Below, piece after piece: positions 1 to 6,791 of a stretch of 38,920 nt of DNA. The DNA comes from Caldimonas manganoxidans ATCC BAA-369. GTDB lineage: Bacteria > Pseudomonadota > Gammaproteobacteria > Burkholderiales > Burkholderiaceae_C. The stretch covers positions 1-38,920 of the forward strand of contig NZ_KB905955.1 in the NCBI RefSeq assembly GCF_000381125.1. Direction: 5' to 3'. The notes under the pieces were generated by a model. That model was not told the DNA's origin and searched no databases. It was given only the letters and a program-made list of their open reading frames with translations. Every line of letters starts with the position of its first letter. Within the stretch, counting starts at the first letter, position 1. The translations under genes were made by a program, and so were the position numbers.

Positions 1-149
1 CTGCGCCCGCGCCGGTCCTTGCGCGCCAGCAGCGGCGCTACGCTCGCTTCGATCTGCTGCCACGGCATACGCGTGGCCAGCACCGCCAGCGGGTGGCGCA
101 GGTCGATCATCTGGTCCAGTCGGGCGCGGAAAAAGTCCGGCGTGCTCAT
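1..149 (-). CDS. IS5-type transposase, N-terminal part (cut by window edge)
   Basis: The 49 codons inside the window begin MSTPDFFRARLDQMIDLRHP and continue through MPWQQIEASVAPLLARKDRR. This is the typical start of IS5-family DDE transposases, the region before the catalytic core. The ATG is at 147-149 and the gene runs off the left edge, so neither the DDE triad nor the far end of the element can be seen. No terminal inverted repeat could be recognised in 150-290, so the right boundary of the element is undefined. The copy may be intact or truncated. The family assignment is from remembered N-terminal wording and is fairly secure; completeness is unknown. Confidence 0.75.
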   Translation of the reverse strand, partial: MSTPDFFRARLDQMIDLRHPLAVLATRMPWQQIEASVAPLLARKDRRGR

Positions 150-289
150 CGAAATCCGTCCCCAAACCCCCAGGAATTCCCATCGAGCCGATTCATATTC
201 GGGAGTTCCAACCCCGCAACATCACCTCACCAACTCAGTGTCTATGCGGCTTGAGGTCGTTTTGCAGGGCCGACGAAGTCGCCGGCCGA

Positions 290-445
290 TGCCGCGTGCT
301 GGGGGCTTCCGTCGCCCTGTCCGAGGCCGAGGTTCATTGGCGCGCCCTCCTCGGCGGCCTGAGCCGGCGGGGCCGCTCGGGCGTCGAACTGATCCTCTCC
401 GACGACCCTGTCGGCCGCAAGGCCAGGCTTTGGGCGGTGGCTCGC
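290..445 (+). pseudogene. IS256-type transposase remnant
   Basis: One frame encodes VLGASVALSEAEVHW, then RALLGGLSRRG and GVELILSDDPVGRKA. This matches the part of IS256-family (mutator) transposases around the second catalytic aspartate, normally worded like V(L/A)GVSVSLSEAEVHWR followed by a GV-LV-SDDHAGLKAA stretch. Only about 50 residues are recognisable. There is no N-terminal half, no downstream QRCQFHLAQN-type motif and no usable start, so this is a decayed fragment. Together with the IS5-type gene to its left it shows that this flank has received several insertions. Confidence 0.6.
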
Positions 446-636
446 GATGCCCTGGGCTACGTGGGGGCACAGATGGGCCATGAACCGTGACGCGCCAAAG
501 GCACAGCCACGAGTCAACGGGCACGGCCACACGTCAGCGGCGTTGCCATGGCCCAATTCAGGCCACGCGTGGCATCTCGGAGTCGGCTGCAACCCAACCC
601 GATGTGCTCTCGGAAAAGCGCCAAGTCATCGCGATG
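446..636. other. Intergenic stretch without recognisable genes
   Basis: Between the transposase remnant and the tRNA I see no credible gene. It contains a perfect 12-bp palindrome, GCCACGCGTGGC, at 562-573. I see no convincing terminator for the tRNA, although a short T-run follows it on the minus strand near 610-616. No copy of the tRNA 3' end that would mark an attachment site was found in 1-636. Confidence 0.5.
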
Positions 637-712
637 TGGCGCGGCTGGCGGGGATCGAACCCACGACCTTCGGCTTCGGAGGCCGACACTCTATCCACTG
701 AGCTACAGCCGC
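637..712 (-). tRNA. tRNA-Arg (anticodon CCG)
   Basis: Read on the minus strand, the 76 bases fold as a standard cloverleaf. The acceptor stem GCGGCTG pairs with CAGCCGC, the D arm contains GCTCAGTGGATAGAG, the anticodon arm is TCGGC-CTCCGAA-GCCGA with anticodon CCG, and the T arm contains GGTTCGATCC. The 3' CCA is genome-encoded at 637-639 after discriminator G640. CCG decodes the arginine codon CGG. The 3' end faces the transposase debris at 1-445, the side on which integrating elements usually sit. Confidence 0.97.
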
Positions 713-742
713 GAGAACTCCGCATTCTAGCAGCCTTCGGTG

Positions 743-777
743 CCAGGGCATGAGCAGACCCTGGGCTCGCATATAAT
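743..777 (+). promoter_or_regulatory. Probable promoter of the cytochrome gene, with inverted repeat
   Basis: A perfect TATAAT lies at 772-777, about 73 bases before the cytochrome ATG. No good -35 hexamer sits at 16-18 bp. Instead a perfect 6-bp inverted repeat (CCAGGG at 743-748, CCCTGG at 759-764, 10-base spacer) covers the place where a -35 element would be. This may be an activator site or a chance repeat. The -10 call is better supported than the operator idea. Confidence 0.5.
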
Positions 778-849
778 CGATAGGTTTTGCGCTGCCGCGC
801 CGCTGTGGCGGGCGCGATGACGTCCGGTTCAAAGCCGAGGATTTCTTAC

Positions 850-1392
850 ATGAGCGACAACGCACACGCCCACGACGAACACGCCGCCCATGAAGGGCCG
901 GTCAAGACGCCCAAGCAGCTGGTTCTGGCGGTGGTCTTTTCCTTCCTGGTGCCCATCGTGGGCATCATTTTGTTGGTCAATTTCGTGGCCTCGGGGACCA
1001 AGTCGGGGGCGGGCAGCGATGGCTTCTCCGAAGAGGCGGTTGCCGCGCGCATCCGGCCGGTTGGCACCGTCGAGTTGCGCGATCCTTCGGCCCCGCGTGT
1101 GCTCAAAACCGGCCAGGAGGTCTACCAAGCCCAGTGCGTAGCCTGCCATGGCGCAGGCCTGGCTGGCGCGCCCAAGTTCGGCGATGCGGCTGCCTGGGCG
1201 CCGCGGGTGGCGCAAGGCTACGAGACGCTGCTGAACTCCGCCTTGAAAGGCAAGGGCGCCATGGGCGCGCAAGGGGGGGGCGAGTTCAGCGATCTGGAGA
1301 TTGGCCGCGCCGTGGTGTACATGGTCAACAACTCGGGCGGCAACTTGCCCGAGCCGGCCGCACCGGCGGCCGCCGCAGCGGCTTCGCAATAA
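850..1392 (+). CDS. Membrane-anchored c-type cytochrome (cytochrome c5-like)
   Basis: This 180-aa protein has a charged His-rich N-terminus, one membrane segment at about residues 22-45 and a periplasmic class I cytochrome c domain. The haem site is CVACH (C96, C99, H100). The likely distal ligand is M138, in a GKGAMGAQGGG stretch like that of cytochrome c5 proteins. The C-terminus is a Pro/Ala-rich tail. The protein probably carries electrons in the respiratory chain on the periplasmic face of the inner membrane. The ATG at 850 was chosen because it follows a GAGG element and gives the membrane anchor. The gene is monocistronic, between a TATAAT promoter and a strong terminator. The electron partner cannot be read from the sequence. 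Confidence 0.9.
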   Translation: MSDNAHAHDEHAAHEGPVKTPKQLVLAVVFSFLVPIVGIILLVNFVASGTKSGAGSDGFSEEAVAARIRPVGTVELRDPSAPRVLKTGQEVYQAQCVACHGAGLAGAPKFGDAAAWAPRVAQGYETLLNSALKGKGAMGAQGGGEFSDLEIGRAVVYMVNNSGGNLPEPAAPAAAAAASQ

Positions 1393-1438
1393 GCCGCGCG
1401 CCCGATGCGGCAGGGCAACGCAGGCCCTGCTGGAGCCG

Positions 1439-1461
1439 AGCCGGCCGCTGGCCGGCTTTTT
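1439..1461 (+). terminator. Rho-independent terminator after the cytochrome gene
   Basis: Perfect 8-bp arms, AGCCGGCC at 1439-1446 and GGCCGGCT at 1450-1457, enclose a GCT loop and run into five consecutive T residues (1457-1461). It lies 47 bases after the cytochrome stop and touches the stop codon of the convergent gene. The T-run exists only for plus-strand transcription. Confidence 0.88.
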
Positions 1462-2009
1462 CATGCCTGCGCGGCGGCGGCCTGGGGGCTGAGCACGTAG
1501 CCGTAGCGTTCGGGCAGCTCGGCCGATCGCACCTCCCGGGGCTGCCACCAGCCGTCTTCGATCGCCTGTGAGGCATCGTGCATGTCTTGGCTGTGCACCA
1601 GCCCCACGCCCAGCTCGGTGGCCAGGTACAGCCGGCCGGCCTCGTCGAGCAGGCAGTCGCGCACGTGGGTGGCCGCCAGGCCGGTGTGGCTGGTGATGGA
1701 GGGGGGGCGCTCGGGCCCGTGGCTGCGCACGCGCCACACCCAGGGCGTGCATTCCAGCTCCACGTAGACGCGCTGCGGGCCGTTTTGGAAATACCACTGG
1801 CCGCGTTCATCGGCCTCGTAGTTGCGGTGGATGAATTCGCGCAGCTTGTCGTGCGTGATCAGACTGCCTTTGACCCGCGGGAAGGGGCCGGCTGCCTGGG
1901 TGCGTTCGTCACGCATGTACCACTGGCCCCGGGCGTCCAGCGCCAGCCAGCCTCGGCAGGCGGGCACGTTGGGCCATTTCTTCAGTGCAGCTCTGACGAT
2001 GTCATCCAT
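1461..2009 (-). CDS. DUF2944-like conserved protein
   Basis: A 182-aa soluble protein starting MDDIVRAALKKWPNVPACRG. It has repeated tryptophan/tyrosine motifs (GWLALDARGQWYMRDE, ADERGQWYFQNGPQRVYVEL), as in a conserved proteobacterial family of unknown function that I remember as DUF2944; the number should be confirmed. No signal peptide, membrane segment or catalytic motif is evident. The ATG at 2009 leaves a 14-bp gap after the YheT-type hydrolase gene, so it is probably the last gene of the purU run. Its stop codon overlaps the terminator of the convergent cytochrome gene. The function is unknown. Confidence 0.75.
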   Translation of the reverse strand: MDDIVRAALKKWPNVPACRGWLALDARGQWYMRDERTQAAGPFPRVKGSLITHDKLREFIHRNYEADERGQWYFQNGPQRVYVELECTPWVWRVRSHGPERPPSITSHTGLAATHVRDCLLDEAGRLYLATELGVGLVHSQDMHDASQAIEDGWWQPREVRSAELPERYGYVLSPQAAAAQA

Positions 2010-2023
2010 GCGGCAATCATCAC

Positions 2024-3019
2024 TCAAAGCCGTTGGTGCAGCCAGTCCGTCACCGCCTGCGGCAGGGTCATCACATGGCCGGGCAGCGGGCCGGCGGCAA
2101 AGCCGACATGGCCGCCATGCGGGGGCTGCCACAGTGTCACGAAGCGGCCCACCTCCTGCGGCCGGGGCAGGCTGGCTGCCGGCACGAAGGGGTCGTTGAG
2201 GGCATTGAGCACCAGCGCCGGGATGCGGATGCGATGCAAATGGGGTTTGGCCGAGGCGCGCGACCAGTAATCCTCGGTGTTGCGAAAGCCATGCAGCGGG
2301 GCGGTGAAGACATTGTCGAACTCGTAGAGGTCGCGCGCGGCCAGCAGCCGCTGGCGGTCGAACAGCCCGGGATACTGGGCCAGCTTGCGCAATGCCTTGG
2401 GCTTCATGGTGCGCAGGAACATGCGCGTGTAGACCAGCCGGTTGAAGCCGCGGCCGATGGCCGCGCCGCCGGCGGCCAGGTCCAGCGGCGAGCTGATGGC
2501 GCACACCGCGCGCACGGTCTGCGCGGCTGTCTCACCGGCTTCTTCGGCCCAGCGCAGCAAGGCATTGCCCCCCAGCGACACGCCCACGGCCAGCAGCGGG
2601 CCGCGGTGCGAGCCGCGCAGACGCTGCAGGATCCAGCCGACTTCCTCGTAGTCGCCCGAATGGTAGGCCCGTGGCGCGAGGTTGAGTTCGCCCGAGCAGC
2701 CTCGGAAGTGCGGCACCGCATAGTGCCAGCGACGCTGCCGCGCCCAGTGCGCGAATGCCTCGGCGTAATGGCTGCGTGAGGAGCCTTCCAGACCGTGAAA
2801 GAGCACGAGCAAGGGCGCCTCGGGGGCCGGGGGTTCGGCCGTCCAGGTCAGGCGGTCCACGTCGATGAAATCATGGTCCGGGGTGGTCCAGCGCTCTCGG
2901 GTGTACGCCGGCCGCGGCCCCAGGAAGCGGCGTGAGAACAGCGCCGGCCAGATGGTTTGAGCATGGCTGCCGAGCGGACCGGCAGCGGCCAGCCAGCGCG
3001 GGGCGCGGTAGGTCTCCAT
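2024..3019 (-). CDS. YheT-type alpha/beta hydrolase
   Basis: This 331-aa protein belongs to the YheT branch of the alpha/beta-hydrolase superfamily. It carries the N-terminal GSHAQTIWPALFSRR segment, an oxyanion-region LFHGLEGSS, the HFRGCSGE motif and a nucleophile elbow GVSLGGNALLRW. The acid is likely in LNALNDPFVP and the histidine in PHGGHVGF, completing a Ser-Asp-His triad. No signal peptide is seen, so it is predicted cytoplasmic. Family members are ester hydrolases with poorly defined physiological substrates. It lies 6 bp after the SnoaL-like gene and 14 bp before the DUF2944-like gene on the same strand, suggesting co-transcription with purU. Confidence 0.9.
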   Translation of the reverse strand: METYRAPRWLAAAGPLGSHAQTIWPALFSRRFLGPRPAYTRERWTTPDHDFIDVDRLTWTAEPPAPEAPLLVLFHGLEGSSRSHYAEAFAHWARQRRWHYAVPHFRGCSGELNLAPRAYHSGDYEEVGWILQRLRGSHRGPLLAVGVSLGGNALLRWAEEAGETAAQTVRAVCAISSPLDLAAGGAAIGRGFNRLVYTRMFLRTMKPKALRKLAQYPGLFDRQRLLAARDLYEFDNVFTAPLHGFRNTEDYWSRASAKPHLHRIRIPALVLNALNDPFVPAASLPRPQEVGRFVTLWQPPHGGHVGFAAGPLPGHVMTLPQAVTDWLHQRL

Positions 3020-3025
3020 CGGCGG

Positions 3026-3463
3026 TCAGTGCAAGGTGGTGGGCGCTTCGCCCGCCTCGGTGGGCTCGTGCGGCGAGCCGGGGCTTGCATGGTGGCACAC
3101 CATGCGCCAGCCCAGGGCGGTCTTCACGTAGACGTTGGTGGCCACCACCAGCACCGACCGCGGCCCGTCTTCGGTCATGACGCGCACTTGCTCGATCACG
3201 CTGTGCACCGCGCTGTCATGGGCGTGCATGCGCCGCACGCGTTCGGGTTGGGCCTGGATGCTGCCATGGGCGAACAGGGCTGCGAACTGGGCCCGGATCG
3301 CGCTGAGCCCCACCAGCCGCGGCCCACCCGGGTGGATGCACACGACGTCTTCATCGTCGGCCCATACGGCCATCAGCTTGTCGATGTCGCCTTGCTGCAG
3401 GGCCTCGTAGAACTGGGCCTCGGTATCGTCGGGAGAGGCCAGGGGCGCGAGCGGGCGGGGCAT
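3026..3463 (-). CDS. SnoaL/DUF4440-like protein (NTF2 fold)
   Basis: A 145-aa protein with the NTF2-like pattern: an opening helix TEAQFYEALQQGDIDKLMAVW, then DDEDVVCIHPGGPRLVG, and a final strand NVYVKTALGWRMVCHHAS. Members of this group are small cone-shaped proteins found as isomerases, hydrolases or ligand-binding subunits, so no reaction can be assigned. The ATG at 3463 is preferred to longer upstream reading because it leaves a 13-bp gap to purU and begins just before the conserved helix. It is the second gene of the purU transcription unit. Confidence 0.82.
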   Translation of the reverse strand: MPRPLAPLASPDDTEAQFYEALQQGDIDKLMAVWADDEDVVCIHPGGPRLVGLSAIRAQFAALFAHGSIQAQPERVRRMHAHDSAVHSVIEQVRVMTEDGPRSVLVVATNVYVKTALGWRMVCHHASPGSPHEPTEAGEAPTTLH

Positions 3464-3476
3464 GGGTGTTGCGGGT

Positions 3477-4361
3477 TTACTTGAACACGACGGTCTTGTG
3501 GCCGTTGAGCAGCACGCGGTGCTCCACATGCCAGCGCACCGCGCGGGCCAGCACCACGCATTCGACGTCGCGGCCCACGGCGGTGAAGTCCTCCGGACTG
3601 AGCGTGTGGTCCACGCGCTCGACGTCTTGCTCGATGATGGGGCCTTCGTCGAGGTCGGCGGTGACGTAGTGGGCGGTGGCGCCGATGAGCTTCACCCCGC
3701 GGTCATGGGCCTGGTAATACGGCTTGGCCCCCTTGAAGCTGGGCAGGAAGCTGTGGTGAATGTTGATCGCCCGACCTTTGAGGAATTCGCAGAACTCGGG
3801 GCTGAGGATTTGCATGTAGCGCGCCAGCACCACCAGATCGATGCCGTGTTCGGTGATGAGTTGCTCGATCTGTCGCTCTTGCGCCCGCTTGGTGTCGTGC
3901 GAGGCCCCGGTGGGCAGCGGCAGGTGGTGGAAGGGGATGCCGTAGCTGGCGGCCAGTTCTGCGAAATCGGGATGATTGGAGACGATGGCCGGCACCTCGA
4001 TGGGCAGCAGGCCCGAGCGGTGACGGAACAACAAGTCGTTGAGACAGTGGCCGTGCTTGCTCACCATGATGAGCACGCGCGACTTGCGCGACAGCGCATG
4101 GAAAGCCGCTTGCATGCCGAACTGCTGGCGCACGTGGGCAAACAGCTTGTCCAGCGTGGCCACGTCGGCCAAATGTTCGGGCGCTTCGAAGTGCACCCGC
4201 ATGAAGAACAGGCCCGTGCCGTCGGGGCTTTGCACGTCGCCGAATTGCTGGGAGTCCAGGATGTTGCAGCCGGCCTGGTACAGCAGACCAGAGACCGCAT
4301 AGACCACGCCCTTGGTGTCTTGACAGGACAGGGTGAGGATGAATTCGCGGGAAGTGTTCAT
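3477..4361 (-). CDS. purU: Formyltetrahydrofolate deformylase PurU
   Basis: PurU hydrolyses 10-formyltetrahydrofolate to formate and tetrahydrofolate, balancing one-carbon pools and feeding formate to purine synthesis. The 294-aa protein has an N-terminal ACT domain (residues 1-85, from EFILTLSCQDTKGVVYAVSG) and a C-terminal formyltransferase-fold domain. The catalytic residues are visible as N200 and H202 in INIHHSFLPSF and D238 in ADLDEGPI; the 38-residue spacing is the same as in PurN. The length is normal for the family. It is the first gene of a four-gene minus-strand run. The upstream 71 bp are shared with the divergent sigma-factor gene. Family members respond to methionine and glycine through the ACT domain. 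Confidence 0.96.
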   Translation of the reverse strand: MNTSREFILTLSCQDTKGVVYAVSGLLYQAGCNILDSQQFGDVQSPDGTGLFFMRVHFEAPEHLADVATLDKLFAHVRQQFGMQAAFHALSRKSRVLIMVSKHGHCLNDLLFRHRSGLLPIEVPAIVSNHPDFAELAASYGIPFHHLPLPTGASHDTKRAQERQIEQLITEHGIDLVVLARYMQILSPEFCEFLKGRAINIHHSFLPSFKGAKPYYQAHDRGVKLIGATAHYVTADLDEGPIIEQDVERVDHTLSPEDFTAVGRDVECVVLARAVRWHVEHRVLLNGHKTVVFK

Positions 4362-4382
4362 GATGGCTTTCAGACCTTGCCG

Positions 4383-4419
4383 ATTGTACGGAGGCTGTAC
4401 GCTGGCCGTCGGCGACGGC
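4383..4419 (-). promoter_or_regulatory. Candidate purU promoter in the divergent region
   Basis: On the minus strand a TACAAT hexamer (forward 4383-4388) lies 22 bases before the purU ATG, so the transcript leader would be about 15 bases. No clear -35 hexamer is present. A perfect 6-bp inverted repeat (4405-4410 and 4414-4419, GCCGTC/GACGGC, 3-base loop) sits upstream and could be an operator. The same 71-bp gap must also hold the promoter of the plus-strand sigma-factor gene, which I cannot identify. Confidence 0.35.
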
Positions 4420-4432
4420 ACAATGCGCCGCC

Positions 4433-5062
4433 ATGACCATGTCGTTGCCGGATTCGCCTTGGAGTGAGCGCAGCCAGGAGCTGGGCCGCCTGCTGGCGCA
4501 GACCGCCTTGGGTCAACGGGCCGCCTTCGCGCAGCTGTACCGGCTCACCGCGGCGCATCTGCTGGGCGTGATTCTGCGTATCACCGGGGAACGCAGCCAG
4601 GCCGAGGACGTGTTGCAGGAGGTCTACCTGGCGGTCTGGAAGGCCGCAGGCAGCTTCGATGCCGCCCGCAGCCAGCCGATGACTTGGCTGACCAGCATCG
4701 CCCGACATCGGGCCATCGACAGCCTGCGGCGAGCCCAGGCGCGACCGCGCTTCAGCGATGAGGGGGCGGTCGATGATGAGCAGGATCCCAGCGGCGTGTA
4801 CGACGATCATCCCGACCCTCACCCCGGCCCGTCCGAGCTGCTGCAGCGCGCCGTCGAAGCGCGGCTGCTGCGGCACTGTCTGGCCGAGCTGTCGCCCGAG
4901 CAGCAGCACAGCTTGGCGCTGGCCTATTACCAGGGGCTGTCGCACAGTGAGGTGGCCCGGCAGTTGGGGCAGCCGCTGGGGTCGGTGAAGTCATGGATCC
5001 GACGGGCGTTGCTGTCGCTGAAGGGCTGCTTGGAACGGCTCGCGCCAGGAGGGCTGACATGA
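4433..5062 (+). CDS. ECF-family RNA polymerase sigma factor
   Basis: A 209-aa sigma factor with only regions 2 and 4. Region 2 (about residues 30-100) contains EDVLQEVYLAVWKAAGSF and the DNA-melting helix MTWLTSIARHRAIDSLRR. Region 4 (about 150-200) ends in the promoter-reading helix HSEVARQLGQPLGSVKSWIR. The acidic linker between them (DDEQDPSGVYDDHPDPHP) is long. Its stop overlaps the anti-sigma start as ATGA, so the pair is translationally coupled. Two in-frame ATGs (4433, 4439) are possible. Pairing with an RskA-type anti-sigma factor suggests the SigK/RpoE-like ECF groups that respond to envelope or oxidative stress. The actual signal is unknown. Confidence 0.93.
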   Translation: MTMSLPDSPWSERSQELGRLLAQTALGQRAAFAQLYRLTAAHLLGVILRITGERSQAEDVLQEVYLAVWKAAGSFDAARSQPMTWLTSIARHRAIDSLRRAQARPRFSDEGAVDDEQDPSGVYDDHPDPHPGPSELLQRAVEARLLRHCLAELSPEQQHSLALAYYQGLSHSEVARQLGQPLGSVKSWIRRALLSLKGCLERLAPGGLT

Positions 5063-5739
5063 GGGCTCTGCGTGCGGAGGTGGTCGAGCGGCTGGCGGCC
5101 GAGTACGTGCTGGGCACCTTGCGCGGTGGTGCGCGTCGGCGATTCGAAACCCTGATGATGGCGCATCCGAGCCTGCGCGAGGCCGTGGCTGGCTGGCAGG
5201 ACCGGTTGCAGCCGCTGTCCGAGGCGGTGCCGCCGGTGGCGCCGTCCGAGCGGGTGTGGCGCGCGATCGAGGCCCGGCTGGACGGCGCGGCACCCGCGGC
5301 CGATGCGCGCCGCAGCCCGTGGGCGCGGCTGAACTTCTGGCGTGGCTGGTCGGTGCTGGCCAGCGCCGCCGCAGTGGTGATGGCCGTGCTGCTGCTGCGG
5401 CCCACGCCGATGCCGCCACCGCTGGTGGTGGTCTTGGCCGCGCCGCAAGGCCCCAGCACCTTCGTGGCCGGGCTCAGCCCCGATGGCTCGAGCCTGGTCG
5501 TGCAGCCGGTGGCGGCCGTCCCCGTGGAGGCCGGGCGGGTGTTGGAACTGTGGGCCGTGCCCGGGCAAGGGGCGCCGCGTTCCTTGGGCGTGATCCGGGC
5601 CGACCGGCCCACGCGGCTGCAGCGCCGCCTGGAACTGCCCGGCACCGCGGCGCTGGCGGTCAGTCTGGAGCCGCCCGGCGGCTCGCCCACCGGCGCGCCC
5701 ACCGGGCCCATTCTCTACACCGGCCGCGTGTCGTTGTGA
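5059..5739 (+). CDS. RskA-type anti-sigma factor
   Basis: The 226-aa protein has a cytoplasmic N-terminal anti-sigma segment (AAEYVLGTLRGGARRRFETL), one membrane helix at about residues 98-115 (VLASAAAVVMAVLLL) and a periplasmic C-terminal RskA domain containing LELWAVPGQGAPRSLGVI. It lacks the HxxxCxxC zinc motif of ZAS anti-sigma factors, as is usual for RskA proteins. It should hold the adjacent sigma factor inactive at the membrane until regulated proteolysis or a conformational change releases it. The ATG at 5059 overlaps the sigma stop by four bases. The DUF3455 lipoprotein gene follows 103 bp downstream on the same strand. Confidence 0.9.
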   Translation: MRALRAEVVERLAAEYVLGTLRGGARRRFETLMMAHPSLREAVAGWQDRLQPLSEAVPPVAPSERVWRAIEARLDGAAPAADARRSPWARLNFWRGWSVLASAAAVVMAVLLLRPTPMPPPLVVVLAAPQGPSTFVAGLSPDGSSLVVQPVAAVPVEAGRVLELWAVPGQGAPRSLGVIRADRPTRLQRRLELPGTAALAVSLEPPGGSPTGAPTGPILYTGRVSL

Positions 5740-5842
5740 GCGTTTTCGCGCATCCGGAAGGCGGTGCGCTGCGTATGGAAGGCAAGCCGGGGCGAGACCC
5801 GGTCCCGGCGTCCTGAACCCCTCTGACCGATTGGAGACTTCC

Positions 5843-6388
5843 ATGCACAAGACCGTTTTGTCCAGCCTGGCTGGGTTGAGCCTGGCTGCCTGTGGATCGA
5901 TGACCTCCGCGCCCATGGCCTCTGCGCCGGTGGACAACATGAGCCTGCCGCCCGAGATCCGTGTGCCCGCCGGTGTGCGCCAGACCCTGCACACCGTGGG
6001 CAGGGGCGAGATCACGTATGAATGCCGGGCCAAGGCCGGTGCGAGCGGCGTTTACGAATGGGTGTTCGTCAGCCCCATGGCCACGTTGTACGACCGCCAG
6101 GGCAAGGTGGTGGGCAAGTACTACGGGGGGCCGACTTGGGAGGCCCAGGATGGTTCGAAGGTCACGGGCAAGCAAGTCGCGGTGGCACCGGCCGGCGCCG
6201 GCCACATTCCTTTGCAGCTCGTCCAGGCCGAGCCGTCCATGGGCATGGGCTTGCTGCAGGGCACGGCCTACATCCAGCGCCTCAATACCCGCGGTGGTGT
6301 GGCGCCGGCGCCCGCCTGTACCGCGGACCAACAGGGACAGCGCCGCCAAGTGCCTTACCAGGCCGACTACGTGTTCTACGCTCGCTGA
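5843..6388 (+). CDS. DUF3455 family lipoprotein
   Basis: A 181-aa protein with a short signal sequence and lipobox LSLAACGS (lipidated Cys at residue 17), so it is probably anchored in the periplasm or outer membrane. The body carries DUF3455 features: LPPEIRVPAGVRQTLHTVGRG, YECRA, YEWVFVSP, TLYDRQGKVVGKYYGGPTWE and a C-terminal VPYQADYVFYAR. The ATG at 5843 follows a GGAG element at 5833-5836 with good spacing. DUF3455 proteins have no established biochemical role. Its position 103 bp after the sigma/anti-sigma pair suggests it is part of that regulon, either as output or as envelope sensor; this is inference. Confidence 0.85.
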   Translation: MHKTVLSSLAGLSLAACGSMTSAPMASAPVDNMSLPPEIRVPAGVRQTLHTVGRGEITYECRAKAGASGVYEWVFVSPMATLYDRQGKVVGKYYGGPTWEAQDGSKVTGKQVAVAPAGAGHIPLQLVQAEPSMGMGLLQGTAYIQRLNTRGGVAPAPACTADQQGQRRQVPYQADYVFYAR

Positions 6389-6389
6389 G

Positions 6390-6707
6390 TCAGGGCCGCA
6401 GCACGATGGCGCTGGAGTCGCAGCCGCGTCCTGCGGCGATCCAGCGCTTCAGCCACGGGGCGATCCAGGGCCATAGCGGCTGTGCAACCCGGGGCAGGTG
6501 GCGCCCAGGCTGCGTCAGGGCCCCACAGCGGTACCTTTGCTCGGCGGGCTCCCAGTGCAGGGCCCGGCAGCGGCCGCGGCGGCGCCGGCTGAGCACTTGC
6601 CCCAGGGGGCAGGGCTCGGCGGCGCAGCACACGCCGCAGCCATTGCACGGCTGTCCGGGGAGGGGTTTGCTGGGAGCTCGAGCTTGCAACAGGATGACGC
6701 GCGCCAT
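6390..6707 (-). CDS. Small cysteine-cluster protein (YkgJ-like metal site)
   Basis: A 105-aa protein with a dense N-terminal cysteine cluster, PCNGCGVCCAAEPCP (C21, C24, C27, C28, C33), and two further cysteines near residues 47 and 61. The spacing resembles the YkgJ/CxxCxxCC class proposed to bind zinc or an iron-sulphur cluster. The C-terminal half is rich in Trp, Pro and Arg. There is no signal peptide. The ATG at 6707 was chosen because the cluster follows closely; upstream in-frame starts add only basic residues. It ends one base after the stop of the convergent DUF3455 gene and is divergent from the ParA-like gene. The function is unknown. Confidence 0.7.
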   Translation of the reverse strand: MARVILLQARAPSKPLPGQPCNGCGVCCAAEPCPLGQVLSRRRRGRCRALHWEPAEQRYRCGALTQPGRHLPRVAQPLWPWIAPWLKRWIAAGRGCDSSAIVLRP

Positions 6708-6791
6708 GCTGGCATCATCGCGGTTGGAACGCCGGTGCGATCGATGGATCAACCCGACGCCACCGGCTCAAATCACAAGGAGAGCGACCGC

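Noticed and set aside
447-865. Short open frames on both strands over 637-712, with wording such as GGDRTHDLRLRRP or AQWIECRPPKPKVVGSIPASR
   Set aside because: These are translations of the tRNA-Arg gene, a well-known annotation artefact.
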